Below the pieces are notes generated by a model that made no database searches, was not told where the DNA came from, and worked only from the letters and a program-made list of their open reading frames with translations. Below are positions 17,527 through 26,936 of a stretch of DNA of 64,000 nt, one piece after another (position 1 is the stretch's first letter; the number at the start of each line of letters is the position of its first letter). The translations under genes were made by a program, and so were the position numbers. Source of the stretch: Acinetobacter genomosp. 15BJ (GTDB taxonomy: Bacteria > Pseudomonadota > Gammaproteobacteria > Pseudomonadales > Moraxellaceae); NCBI RefSeq assembly GCF_000400715.1, contig NZ_KE007345.1, forward strand, positions 320,351-384,350. The letters are read 5' to 3'.

Positions 17527-18732
17527 TTAAACAAACATCTGCTGTAACAAGCCTTTTTTCCACTGTTTGGCTTGTTCAATTTGCTGCACTACGACTTCAA
17601 TTTTTTGGTCGATGCTCGATAAGAAATTAGCGATTTTAGTTTGTTCAGCTAATTGTGGCTTGTGAATTGATAATGAACGAATTTGTCCCAAAGCCAAAAA
17701 CTTTTGCGTATTTCCTGTATTCAGCAAAGCTACCTGTTTTGCAAAAAAACTACTATTTAGATAATGGATTAGATAAATATTTAAAAGTTCATCTTTCTCT
17801 TTTATGAGTGCTACATTTTTTATAGCAAAACCATCTGATTTTAAAAGTACTGGATTACCAATTGTTCCAATCATCCCAAAAATAATATCACCAATATTTA
17901 CTGCTGAACGTTTATTAATATTTAAATAATCATCTTCAGAAATTAAATTGATATCAGTTAAATCAAGCTTTCCATTCTTAAGGTTTTTTGAAGTAATAAG
18001 TGGATAACCGTCTTTAACATAAGACGGAGAATCATGCGTTCCATCCCGAACATCTGAAACCTTACTTAAAGTAACCTCCTCCCACTCCCCAAACTCACTA
18101 CTATCATCCGCTTTAAAACGAATCTGCTGGCTAAATAGCTTCTGCATCATGCCTTGTTTATATTGGCTGAGTAGCTCATGTTTTTGAGTAAGTTGGCTAA
18201 TTTTTTCATCGACTGCGGATAGAAAAGAGGCGATTTTAGTTTGTTCTTTTAAACTCGGAACTATTAATTCTAAAGGTTTTAAGACTTGTAAATTAATATT
18301 CTTCTGAGCATTTTGAGTTGCTTGAGAATCTAAAAAATCCTTTTGAAGATCGATAACATTCTTCAAAAAAATTGTATTGGTTAATTCTTTTTTGGGTTGT
18401 ATTGCTACAACACTATCAGGGCAAGCAACAGGATACTGGGTAATTGTTGTATCACCAATATTTGCAGCTATCGTAATCAAAATAGTATCTTCAGGAAAAA
18501 CCTTACTAACCTTGATACCATCTTCATTTAAAGTTTGACTAAAGCCTTTCAAATACACATCTGAACCAGTTACATCACCAGTTTGAACAAATGGCATCTT
18601 TCCACCAAAGTAGCGCGGATCATTTCTAGGGCGAACTGAAAATTTTCCTCGTTCAACCTCAGCTAAATCATCCAAAATAACTTGTGACCAACTTTCATCG
18701 AATTCGTTAAATCGTAATTCTGGTACAGACAT
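17527..18732 (-). CDS. hsdS: Type I restriction-modification specificity subunit
   Basis: 401 residues, two target-recognition domains separated by conserved helices. TRD1 spans about residues 5-150; the central helical repeat reads TKIASFLSAVDEKISQL with QYKQGMMQKLFSQQIRF; TRD2 spans about 205-345; the distal repeat reads TKIANFLSSIDQKIEVV and ends KKGLLQQMFV. Each TRD reads one half of a split DNA target; the sequence recognised cannot be deduced. The ATG at 18732 overlaps the hsdM stop codon by one base (TAATG), so translation is coupled. A longer start 15 codons up would lie inside hsdM and is unlikely. Confidence 0.95.
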   Translation of the reverse strand: MSVPELRFNEFDESWSQVILDDLAEVERGKFSVRPRNDPRYFGGKMPFVQTGDVTGSDVYLKGFSQTLNEDGIKVSKVFPEDTILITIAANIGDTTITQYPVACPDSVVAIQPKKELTNTIFLKNVIDLQKDFLDSQATQNAQKNINLQVLKPLELIVPSLKEQTKIASFLSAVDEKISQLTQKHELLSQYKQGMMQKLFSQQIRFKADDSSEFGEWEEVTLSKVSDVRDGTHDSPSYVKDGYPLITSKNLKNGKLDLTDINLISEDDYLNINKRSAVNIGDIIFGMIGTIGNPVLLKSDGFAIKNVALIKEKDELLNIYLIHYLNSSFFAKQVALLNTGNTQKFLALGQIRSLSIHKPQLAEQTKIANFLSSIDQKIEVVVQQIEQAKQWKKGLLQQMFV

Positions 18733-20303
18733 TACTTCACCTCCGCAAATGGCGAAGCAATCCCAAGCTCTTTGCAAAACTCAGTTATGATGGCATCAGT
18801 CTTTTGACTCTCAACTTCCAAAGCCTGCAAGGCTTGTGCAATTGCATTGAGGTCAATCTCGTCCTCAGCTTCAAAAGTATCGACATAACGCGGAATATTG
18901 AGGTTGTAATCGTTGTCTTTCACTTCTTTGAGAGAAGCTACTTTGGCGTATTTATCAATATCCTGACGGTTTTCAAATGCGCCAATAATATTATCTAAAT
19001 GCTCAGGCAATAACTTGTTTTGATTTTTCTGCTTCTCAAACTCGTTACTGGCATCAATAAACAAAATATTGTCTTTATACGTACGGTTTTTCTTCAACAC
19101 CAAAATACAAGTCGGAATAGTCGTGCCATAGAAAATATTGGCAGGTAAACCAATAATGGTATCAATCACATTCATCTGCTCAATCATAAACTGACGAATA
19201 TGTCCCTCACTTGAACCACGGAATAATACCCCATGCGGAAGTACTACTGCCATTGTACCGTGCTCATCCAGTTGATACAGCATGTGCTGTACAAAAGCCA
19301 TATCCGCTTTAGAACTTGGTGCAAGCTTACCGTAAGACTTAAAGCGCTCATCATTCATAAATAGTGGATCTGCCGACCACTTTGCTGAAAATGGTGGATT
19401 CGCCACAATTGCATCAAACTTTTTATCTAAATGCTGCGGCTTTCTGAGGGTATCTTCTTGACGAATATCAAACTTAGAAAAATGCACATCATGCAAAATC
19501 ATGTTCATACGCGCCAAGTTATACGTGGTGCGGTTCATTTCTTGCCCATAAATCGCATCGACATGATTGCCCACTTCACGCTTCACCCGTAGCAATAAAG
19601 AACCTGAACCACAAGTCGGGTCATAGACACTACGTAAACGGTCCTTACCTTGAGTAACAATACGCGCAAGTAAAGTTGAAACCATTTGTGGAGTATAGAA
19701 TTCCCCTGCTTTCTTCCCAGCACCAGATGCAAACTCACCAATCAAGTATTCATAGGCATCACCCAAGACATCCGATTCTGTATTTGAAATATCAAAATCA
19801 ATCGCATCTAAATGAATGATGACTTTGGCTATCAATTCATTGCGATCATTGGCATTGTTGCCTAATTTGGTCGAAGTTAAATCGAGATCTTCAAATAAGT
19901 GGGCAAAGTCATCCGCGGAGTCAGCATCTTGCGTGCTTTGTTCAATACTTTTTAAGGTCTGAATTAAATCATCTAAAATAAATTCTTCTTTTTCAGCACG
20001 CTCTGTAATGCTATGAAATAACTGACTCGGCTCTAAAAAGTACCCCATATTTTGCAAGCTTTCTTGCTTAAGGGCTTCTAAAAATTCTTGGTGTTCTTCA
20101 TTATTCGTATCTAAATCTGTAAATTGAATACCCTCATCTACAAGCTCGGCGTTGGCACTGTTTAAGACTTTCTCAGACAAATATTTATAGAAAATAAGCC
20201 CCAAAATATAGTCACGAAATTCATCTGCACCCATTTTGCCGCGCAAAGTATTGGCAATATTCCATAGTTGTTTTTGCAGTTCTTGGAGCTGTACTTGAGT
20301 CAT
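18732..20303 (-). CDS. hsdM: Type I restriction-modification DNA methyltransferase subunit
   Basis: 523 residues. Adds a methyl group to adenine N6 in the site chosen by HsdS, protecting host DNA and forming the core of the restriction complex. The N-terminal helical domain (LQELQKQLWNIANTLRGKMG, EFRDYILGLIFYKYLSE) precedes the methylase domain with motif I VYDPTCGSGSLLL near 220 and the catalytic motif IV NPPF (IVANPPFSAKW) near 305. The first gene of the RM operon. I see no strong ribosome site before the ATG. Catalytic motifs are intact, so the system is probably active. Confidence 0.96.
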   Translation of the reverse strand: MTQVQLQELQKQLWNIANTLRGKMGADEFRDYILGLIFYKYLSEKVLNSANAELVDEGIQFTDLDTNNEEHQEFLEALKQESLQNMGYFLEPSQLFHSITERAEKEEFILDDLIQTLKSIEQSTQDADSADDFAHLFEDLDLTSTKLGNNANDRNELIAKVIIHLDAIDFDISNTESDVLGDAYEYLIGEFASGAGKKAGEFYTPQMVSTLLARIVTQGKDRLRSVYDPTCGSGSLLLRVKREVGNHVDAIYGQEMNRTTYNLARMNMILHDVHFSKFDIRQEDTLRKPQHLDKKFDAIVANPPFSAKWSADPLFMNDERFKSYGKLAPSSKADMAFVQHMLYQLDEHGTMAVVLPHGVLFRGSSEGHIRQFMIEQMNVIDTIIGLPANIFYGTTIPTCILVLKKNRTYKDNILFIDASNEFEKQKNQNKLLPEHLDNIIGAFENRQDIDKYAKVASLKEVKDNDYNLNIPRYVDTFEAEDEIDLNAIAQALQALEVESQKTDAIITEFCKELGIASPFAEVK

Positions 20304-20651
20304 GTTAAAAAGTAACCAAAATCATCATTTTAGAATGTGGATACTTTGGCATATTTATCATTTTTTTTTAAGTCATATTTTATCAAACCAACATCATCTG
20401 ATGCCTGCAGGACCTTCCAATACAAATAATAATTAGAGATATACCTAAATAGCATTTGTGATCATTTATCTTAAGCAACTCCTAGAAACTTTCAAACTAC
20501 GTATCAATTTCATTCAAAGTTTGTTTCATTTACATCATGAATAATTTCTTTCAATTTTACCAAAAATAAAAACTCATATTTATTCGGTATTCATAAAACT
20601 CTTAGCCTATTATTTTGCTACTCTATTTCTTTTATTTTTCTAGCTTTCACT
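20304..20651. other. Intergenic region between hsdM and the ggct-like gene
   Basis: About 350 A+T-rich bases between divergent genes; it must hold the hsdM promoter and that of the gene at 20652. I see no tRNA fragment, integrase remnant, long repeat or reading frame. Confidence 0.5.
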
Positions 20652-20978
20652 ATGCTCAGTTTATTTGTTTACGGTACTCTAGGGCCAAACCGTCCCAATG
20701 CTCATGTTATGGAAAATATCGGTGGCACATGGGCAGAAGCACATGTATTTGGCACACTCAAACAACAAGGCTGGGGCGCTGAATTGGGCTTTCCCGGTAT
20801 TGTGCTCGATCAGAGTGACAACAAGGTATCTGGCTTTGTGTTTTTCTCAGACAATCTCGAACAGCACTGGCAAGCACTGGATGAATTTGAGGGTGCAGGC
20901 TATCAACGTGTTCCTGTCAAAGCCCATTTAAGTACAGGTGAAGTGATTGATTCCTTTGTCTATGCACTGAATAATTAA
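20652..20978 (+). CDS. Gamma-glutamylcyclotransferase-like (GGCT/YtfP family) protein
   Basis: 108 residues. The start LFVYGTLGPNRPNAHVM carries the substrate-binding YGTL loop of the GGCT fold, and DEFEGAGYQRVPV holds the conserved acidic residue used in catalysis. Family members release 5-oxoproline from gamma-glutamyl peptides or amines, but many bacterial ones have no assigned substrate. Length fits the small bacterial branch. It lies upstream of tRNA-Thr on the same strand and marks the right border of the RM island. Confidence 0.88.
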   Translation: MLSLFVYGTLGPNRPNAHVMENIGGTWAEAHVFGTLKQQGWGAELGFPGIVLDQSDNKVSGFVFFSDNLEQHWQALDEFEGAGYQRVPVKAHLSTGEVIDSFVYALNN

Positions 20979-21038
20979 GCTGAAATTGGCGAAAATTCGA
21001 CAAACGAATTAAATTTATCTGATTGCTCATTTTTTCGC

Positions 21039-21066
21039 TTGTTTTTTTAAACAGATTCTGTAGAAT
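21039..21066 (+). promoter_or_regulatory. Promoter of tRNA-Thr
   Basis: TTGTTT (21039-21044), 16-bp spacer and TAGAAT (21061-21066), 12 bases before the tRNA 5' end. Confidence 0.6.
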
Positions 21067-21078
21067 TCTCGCCACGTT

Positions 21079-21154
<76 letters not shown>

Positions 21155-21163
21155 TTTCTCGCT

Positions 21164-21586
21164 TTACTCTCGTTTCTTCCCCATCATTTTTTCAAAATGC
21201 GAAATATTCGGATTTAACAGATCCCATTCATTTGCATGACTCACAAAACATTCTGCTTGCGGTTGATACAAATTTGGATCATCCAATGTTCCTGCACGTA
21301 TCGAAATCATCTCAGGCACCAATTCCGGCAGACCGAACATTTGCGAACCACAGTTTGGGCAAAATGCACGGCGAATCGGCTTACCTGATAATCCCAAAGA
21401 CTCAAAATATTTTAATTCACCATTAATTTTCAATTCGGATTGATGAAAGAAGGCAATCGGTGCATAAGCACTGCCTGTAGCTTTCTGACAATCACGACAA
21501 TGACAATTAAAACGATAACGTGGCGCAACCTCCGCCTGATAGCTCACTGCCCCACACAGGCATGAACCTTTATATTCATTTGGCAT
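21164..21586 (-). CDS. GFA-family zinc protein (glutathione-dependent formaldehyde-activating fold)
   Basis: 140 residues. Zinc-binding cysteines are in the family pattern: GSCLCGAVSY near the start, CHCRDCQKATGSAY near residue 30 and FCPNCGSQMF near 75-80. The fold is that of GFA/CENP-V enzymes; most bacterial members have no proven reaction, so an activity on formaldehyde should not be assumed. It ends a compact operon with the methyltransferase (7-base gap) and the FAD-dependent oxidoreductase. Confidence 0.88.
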   Translation of the reverse strand: MPNEYKGSCLCGAVSYQAEVAPRYRFNCHCRDCQKATGSAYAPIAFFHQSELKINGELKYFESLGLSGKPIRRAFCPNCGSQMFGLPELVPEMISIRAGTLDDPNLYQPQAECFVSHANEWDLLNPNISHFEKMMGKKRE

Positions 21587-21593
21587 CTTGTTC

Positions 21594-22421
21594 TCACTTT
21601 TTTACTGCACTGACTTGAATATAACGTACTAATCCATCTTGATAGAGTTTTCGGCACAACTTGGCAGTCATGTTTATTTTGAGTTGGGCCAAATCAAACG
21701 CTGATTTTTCAATTTCCCGTGTTTCGATATATTCAGCAAAACCATTCAATACGGGTTCGGAAAAATCCTGAATTTGAATATCAGTAAAACCTTGCTGCGC
21801 TAAAGTCTGCGCAAGCTGCTGCTGCTCCATTAATTGTTGCCAATTCACATCCGCACTTTTTAACAGATAGCGATATTTTTGTTTTTGTAGAGCAGAACAC
21901 TGTCGCCAATTTTCCGACCACATTAATGTGTGAAACGCGATGCGGCCTTTTGAATTCAAAACTGAAGATGCTGAATTGAGAAATGAATTCAAATCGCTGT
22001 GATAAGCCGCATCTATACACAGCACTACATCAAATGAATTCAAAAGTCCGAGTGTTTTTAAATTCAAAAAAGAGCCACAATGAATTTGAACCTGTGGTAA
22101 TTGTTTTTGAATTCGTTTGACACATTCGGGCTGTAACTCAACTGCACTGAGTTGTTGAATATGATAATGTTGAGTCCAGTGCAACAGACTGGCACCTTGT
22201 CCACAGCCTAGATCTAAAACACAATCTGTGGATTTCAGTTGAATTGATTGCGCAATTTGATCAGCCAGACTTTGGCAGGCCTGTGGATAATTATACTGTT
22301 GGCCTTGCCAAAAACCTAAATTACTCCAAGCAAGCCATGCATCATCACCGAGTCGCTTGGCATCAATTGCATATTTATGCCCAATGACTTTTTCAATCAG
22401 TGCTTGCTTGAAGGTGGTCAT
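21594..22421 (-). CDS. SAM-dependent methyltransferase, class I
   Basis: 275 residues. The SAM-binding motif I CVLDLGCGQGASLLHW lies near residue 68, followed by the acidic end of strand 2 (SAVELQPECVKR) and the strand-4 motif FDVVLCIDAAYH. This resembles small-molecule or lipid methyltransferases more than RNA or DNA enzymes, but the substrate is unknown. It begins 2 bases after the stop of the FAD-dependent oxidoreductase, so the two very probably act together. Confidence 0.87.
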   Translation of the reverse strand: MTTFKQALIEKVIGHKYAIDAKRLGDDAWLAWSNLGFWQGQQYNYPQACQSLADQIAQSIQLKSTDCVLDLGCGQGASLLHWTQHYHIQQLSAVELQPECVKRIQKQLPQVQIHCGSFLNLKTLGLLNSFDVVLCIDAAYHSDLNSFLNSASSVLNSKGRIAFHTLMWSENWRQCSALQKQKYRYLLKSADVNWQQLMEQQQLAQTLAQQGFTDIQIQDFSEPVLNGFAEYIETREIEKSAFDLAQLKINMTAKLCRKLYQDGLVRYIQVSAVKK

Positions 22422-22423
22422 GC

Positions 22424-23722
22424 TTAATAACCGAGTTCAGGCGCAACTTTGACTTTTGGCTTTAATCCAACAAAGGGAACGGCTGCACCTAAAATTTCAG
22501 AAATATGCATCGCAGAGGTCACTGCCGATTCCAAAATTGGTAAACCATCGCACGACCATGAACCGCAGTAAAATATTTTACGGTTTAAATCCAAATGACG
22601 TTGCTGAATTTGTTTATTCAAAGCCACGGTTTCTGAATCGACCACCGCACGGGTAAGTTTCACCTTGGAAATGATTTTCTTCGGATCGATATCAATCACT
22701 GGACACCAAGTCTGGAACACCGCATTTTTACCGACTAAGCTCGGCTCAATCGCATTGATCCACACGGTAAATTGCTGACGGGTAAATTTACGATCCATCA
22801 TATAGCTTAATACCGCCCAATCTTTACGGCGTTGTGGCATCACAATTGGATCGGTATGAATCACTAAATCGCCTTGTTCAAAGCGGAATTTTTTCAGTAA
22901 GGCAATATCTTCAGCAAATTGTGGTTGCTTGAGAAAATCTTCAATCACTGGCGTTGGTGTCGCAATCACCACACGGTCAAATAACTGGCTCTCACCTTGC
23001 GCATTTTCCACCAAAACTTTTTCGCCCTGCTCTTCCACTTTTTCAACCGCGGATCCGCTGTGAATTTCAATGCCATCAATCAGACGATTCACCAACGCAG
23101 GTGTTCCACCTTTCATTCGTAATAAGGCTTCACCTTCAGTCAGCTGACGAATAAATTCCAATAGCGGTTTGGCTGGCCATTCACCAATGGTTTTAGGATG
23201 GCAGGTACAAATGGTATACAGCACAGGCATCACCGTACCATGCCAAAATACTTCCTCAATATGATATTGATTCATGAACTCAGCTAAAGTGATGTCTTGA
23301 TTATCTGATTTAAAGAATTGATGCACCGCAGTTTTTAGCTGCAACATACCTTTGACCAAGCGCCAGCCATATTGCTGAATGCCTTTACGATTATTAATAA
23401 TCGGGAAATTACCAATACGACTACGTGATGTCGTTAGCCATGTATCGGTTTTATCTTCAAACAACCAACTGCAAGCCATAAAGGTACGGACTGGGAAAGT
23501 TTCAATCCCAAGGTAACTGGCTAAACTTAACGTATTTTTCCAAAGTTTTGGATTCATCACCCTTAAAGGTGCATCAATAATACCACCATCAAAATCAACA
23601 CTATGACTATCCATGCCTCGACCTGCGAGTGCTTCGAATATAGTCACCTTATGTCCTGCATCATGTAGGATTCTGGCTGAGGCAAGTCCTGCCATTCCAC
23701 TGCCAATAATTGCAATATCCAA
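22424..23722 (-). CDS. FAD-dependent amine-oxidase-like oxidoreductase
   Basis: 432 residues. The N-terminal dinucleotide fold IAIIGSGMAGLASARILHD is followed by FEALAGRGMDS, both typical of the FAD-containing amine oxidase / phytoene-desaturase superfamily. Near the C-terminus FYCGSWSCDGLPILESAV is the second FAD-contact motif. In other gammaproteobacteria such proteins sit with lipid-modifying methyltransferases. Substrate unknown. First gene of a three-gene operon (oxidoreductase, methyltransferase, GFA protein). Confidence 0.85.
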   Translation of the reverse strand: MDIAIIGSGMAGLASARILHDAGHKVTIFEALAGRGMDSHSVDFDGGIIDAPLRVMNPKLWKNTLSLASYLGIETFPVRTFMACSWLFEDKTDTWLTTSRSRIGNFPIINNRKGIQQYGWRLVKGMLQLKTAVHQFFKSDNQDITLAEFMNQYHIEEVFWHGTVMPVLYTICTCHPKTIGEWPAKPLLEFIRQLTEGEALLRMKGGTPALVNRLIDGIEIHSGSAVEKVEEQGEKVLVENAQGESQLFDRVVIATPTPVIEDFLKQPQFAEDIALLKKFRFEQGDLVIHTDPIVMPQRRKDWAVLSYMMDRKFTRQQFTVWINAIEPSLVGKNAVFQTWCPVIDIDPKKIISKVKLTRAVVDSETVALNKQIQQRHLDLNRKIFYCGSWSCDGLPILESAVTSAMHISEILGAAVPFVGLKPKVKVAPELGY

Positions 23723-24091
23723 AATTATGTCCCATCAGTTGATGATTTTTCTTGATTATGACCGATAGTTAAGCGAAACGCGGTATTAAAAAATACCAGA
23801 TTGCGGGCTTCTGCCAGACTTTTGTCGTAATATCGTTGTTGGATTATTGTTACATTTTATCACAAATTACATTTCAATCTTAACATGATGAAAAAATTAA
23901 ACTTATTACATTTTAGGACACAAAAATATACAGAACATTCTATATTTTTTCATTTTCAGCACTTTATCGACTTCCCATCGCCCTAATTCGGTGCTATGTT
24001 TATTGAACAAGAACGAGAATAAAGTCACATAACAAGCTGAATAATTATAAGTGACATAATATTAAAAAAATCAATAGAGGACCCTTACAAC
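23723..24091. other. Intergenic region left of the pirin terminator
   Basis: About 370 A+T-rich bases holding the promoter of the oxidoreductase operon on its left side. The rest shows no reading frame with a ribosome site, no tRNA and no repeat I could see. Confidence 0.5.
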
Positions 24092-24126
24092 GAAAGCCTA
24101 TCACTCTAACGGAGTGATAGGCTTTC
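24092..24126. terminator. Long hairpin terminator after the pirin gene
   Basis: A perfect 15-bp stem (GAAAGCCTATCACTC on the left) encloses a short loop near TAACG. It ends 30 bases beyond the pirin stop. T residues on the minus side are few, so termination may rely on the stem. Confidence 0.7.
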
Positions 24127-24155
24127 TTATATAAACTACTGATTTAACTTAGCAA

Positions 24156-25022
24156 TTAAGCTTCCATCGAACCAAATTTACCACTATTGAAATCACGAAC
24201 TGCTTCCATGATTTCCGCTTTGCTATTCATCACAAAAGGCCCATAACCTTCAATCGGTTCATTCAATGGCTGACCCGTCAAAATTAAGAACTTACTGTCC
24301 TGTTCGGCCTTAATGCTAAAGTCAATTTCCTCACGACTCAACACCACCAAACTCGGTGCTTCTATACTTTGGCTTTCATTTAAGATCACCTGACCTGATA
24401 GCAATACCAACAAAGTGGTATGCCCTTCAGTTACATAAAAAGTATGTGCTTGACCTTGAACAATGGTGCCATCCCAAACATTGACTGGACTAAAAGTCGT
24501 TGCTGCGCCTGCAGTGTCTTGATATTGACCCGCGATCACACGCATTTCGCTACCGGCATCATCCAATGCAATATGCTGAATTTGATCTGCTTCAATGGCT
24601 TGGTATTTTGCTGGCGTCATTTTCGAATGCGCTGGCAGATTGACCCATAACTGTACCATTTCGAACAAGCCACCTTGATGGGCAAATTCAGGCGAATGGA
24701 ATTCTTGATGCAAGATACCGCCACCTGCTGTCATCCATTGCACATCACCTGTTTTGATGGTACCACCACCGCCACTCGAATCTTTATGCGTCACCTCACC
24801 TTTATAGGCAATCGTGACTGTCTCAAAGCCACGGTGTGGATGTGAACCGACGCCATGTTGTGCTGTGGTTGGATCAAAACGATAAGGTGCAGCATAGTCC
24901 AATAATAAGAATGGGCTAATACTTTGTCCTAAACGGTCATAGGAAAACAAGTTATAAACTGGAAAACCATCACCGACCCAGTGCATGTGTTTGTTTTGAT
25001 ACACACCAAGAATTTTTTTCAT
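24156..25022 (-). CDS. Pirin family protein
   Basis: 288 residues, bicupin fold. The N-terminal cupin contains the metal ligands in HPHRGFETVTIAYKGEVTH and GGGILHQEF, as in human pirin and E. coli YhhW (quercetinase activity in vitro). The C-terminal cupin is shorter and ends with LTGQPLNEPIEGYGPFVMN, a family hallmark. TAGGAG eight bases before the ATG is a good ribosome site. The biological role is uncertain. It stands alone, divergent from the isochorismatase-like gene 285 bases away. Confidence 0.92.
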   Translation of the reverse strand: MKKILGVYQNKHMHWVGDGFPVYNLFSYDRLGQSISPFLLLDYAAPYRFDPTTAQHGVGSHPHRGFETVTIAYKGEVTHKDSSGGGGTIKTGDVQWMTAGGGILHQEFHSPEFAHQGGLFEMVQLWVNLPAHSKMTPAKYQAIEADQIQHIALDDAGSEMRVIAGQYQDTAGAATTFSPVNVWDGTIVQGQAHTFYVTEGHTTLLVLLSGQVILNESQSIEAPSLVVLSREEIDFSIKAEQDSKFLILTGQPLNEPIEGYGPFVMNSKAEIMEAVRDFNSGKFGSMEA

Positions 25023-25306
25023 TTGGTTTCTCCTATAGAGTAGAAGTTCTGTTCTTGGGATCTATTTTACGCCTCAAGTAAGCGTGCTTATAGCCTCAGA
25101 ATGGCAACACATTATTCTACATATAGGACAATTCAAAGTTAAAAACCGAATTAATCGCTAAACATTATCAATCATCCTATTTTTGATATTGTTTATCTCA
25201 TTTTTTAGACTTCATCTGTATTAAAAATTTAACTAGCATAATTTCAAGCACTACGGAAATTCACTTTCTTTTCCGTATTCTTTTACAAAAACATGAGGAT
25301 ACAACA

Positions 25307-25933
25307 ATGGCTAAAGACTATATTCGCCTAGACAAAGACAACGCAGCCGTACTTTTGGTCGATCACCAAGCGGGTCTACTTTCATTGGTTCGGGATATTG
25401 ATCCAGACAAATTTAAAAACAATGTTTTGGCATTGGCAGATGCCGCAAAATACTTCAACTTACCGACAATTCTCACCACCAGCTTTGAAAATGGCCCAAA
25501 TGGTCCACTGGTCCCTGAACTGAAAGAACTGTTCCCAGATGCCCCTTATATCGCTCGTCCAGGCCAAATCAATGCTTGGGACAATGAGGACTTTGTCAAA
25601 GCAGTCAAAGCAACAGGTAAAAAACAACTGATTATCGCGGGTGTCGTGACTGAAGTTTGTGTGGCTTTCCCTGCCTTGTCTGCACTGGCAGAGGACTTTG
25701 AGGTATTCGTCATTACCGACGCTTCGGGAACATTCAATGCCTTAACTCGTGATGCTGCGTGGGATCGTATGTCTCAAGCAGGCGCACAATTGATGACATG
25801 GTTTGGTATGGCCTGTGAACTGCACCGTGACTGGCGCAATGATATTGAAGGCTTAGGCGCATTATTCTCGAATCATATTCCGGATTATCGCAACTTGATG
25901 ACCAGTTATTTCACCAATACCTCAGAAAAATAA
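25307..25933 (+). CDS. Isochorismatase-like cysteine hydrolase 1 (YcaC-like)
   Basis: 208 residues. Catalytic triad of the family: Asp in VLLVDHQAGLL, Lys in VKATGKKQLI, Cys in TEVCVAFPALSA. The length and the phrases NGPNGPLVPEL and DASGTFNA resemble E. coli YcaC, a hydrolase of unknown substrate. The leader ATGAGGATACAACAATG is identical over 17 bases to that of the related gene at 27994. A LysR gene follows 69 bases downstream on the same strand. Confidence 0.9.
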   Translation: MAKDYIRLDKDNAAVLLVDHQAGLLSLVRDIDPDKFKNNVLALADAAKYFNLPTILTTSFENGPNGPLVPELKELFPDAPYIARPGQINAWDNEDFVKAVKATGKKQLIIAGVVTEVCVAFPALSALAEDFEVFVITDASGTFNALTRDAAWDRMSQAGAQLMTWFGMACELHRDWRNDIEGLGALFSNHIPDYRNLMTSYFTNTSEK

Positions 25934-26002
25934 ACCGTCATATCAAGATTAGGATAGTTAATGCTATTCTAATCTTGTCATATTTATCGGATTCGCTTTG
26001 CC

Positions 26003-26929
26003 TTGATCAACTCATTTGATGACTTTCATTATTTCTATTTGGTGGTGAAACACGGCGGATTTAGTGCGGCCAGCGAGGCTGAGAATATCAGCAAATCCAA
26101 GCTCAGCCGTCGCATCATTGAACTTGAACATAAATTTAATGTCAGTCTGATTCAACGCACCACCCGTCATTTTAAAGTCACGGATTTAGGTCAAGAGTTT
26201 TATGAAGAATGCTGCAAAGTGATTGCACAAGTTGAATGTGCCGAAAATGTCTTGCTCAAGCAGAAAAATGAACCACAAGGCATGGTCAAAATCAGTTGCC
26301 CCCCGTTAATGATGCATTTCCAGATTCGGAAATTACTCAATCAGTTTTTAAAAGCCTATCCCAAAGTTGAAATCTCTTTAGAACTGACTAGCCGTCGTGT
26401 CGATGTGCTACATGATGATATTGATATCGCCATCCGTACCAGTTTTGAACCGAATCAGGATTCCAGTTTAATCGTCCGTGATGTGATCCGAACTGAGCAT
26501 TGTCTGGTTGCTGCACCTGAATTACTACAAGGCAAAAGTATTACTCATTATTCAGAATTACAGCACTATCCAAGCGTGGCTTTGGGCATTCAAAAACATC
26601 AATATTATTGGCATTTATGTCATGTCAACAGTGACGAAACTGTAGATGTGCCTTATCAACCGCGGGTCAAAAGCAATGATTTGGCTGGGGTCTATTATGC
26701 GGTCCATGATGGTTTGGGCATTGCGGATCTGCCTTATCTCACAGTGCAAGCTGATATCCAAAAAGGTAAACTGATTCACTTATTACCCGAATGGAAATCT
26801 AATCGGGGCACCGTACAGCTGGTCTATGCCTCGCGCAAAGGTCAACGTTTGGTGGTCGAAAAGCTGATCGAGACCCTCATGGAGGGCCTAAGAGAATTGG
26901 CAAAAACTGACAATGGCTATTCGTTATAG
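26003..26929 (+). CDS. LysR-family regulator 1
   Basis: 308 residues. Helix-turn-helix: FSAASEAENISKSKLSRRI, IELEHKFNVSLIQRTTRHF; the rest is the substrate-binding domain (KISCPPLMMHFQIRKLLNQF, then DDIDIAIRTSF). The start appears to be TTG at 26003; no in-frame ATG fits the family start. It is paralogous to the LysR protein encoded next to it on the opposite strand, with which it converges (7-base gap), and probably controls isochorismatase-like gene 1 and/or 2. Confidence 0.88.
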   Translation: MINSFDDFHYFYLVVKHGGFSAASEAENISKSKLSRRIIELEHKFNVSLIQRTTRHFKVTDLGQEFYEECCKVIAQVECAENVLLKQKNEPQGMVKISCPPLMMHFQIRKLLNQFLKAYPKVEISLELTSRRVDVLHDDIDIAIRTSFEPNQDSSLIVRDVIRTEHCLVAAPELLQGKSITHYSELQHYPSVALGIQKHQYYWHLCHVNSDETVDVPYQPRVKSNDLAGVYYAVHDGLGIADLPYLTVQADIQKGKLIHLLPEWKSNRGTVQLVYASRKGQRLVVEKLIETLMEGLRELAKTDNGYSL

Positions 26930-26936
26930 TGCAGTA

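Noticed and set aside
9845..20651. tRNA-Ser as an attachment site of an integrative element
   Set aside because: No second copy of the tRNA 3' end and no integrase gene between the two tRNA genes.
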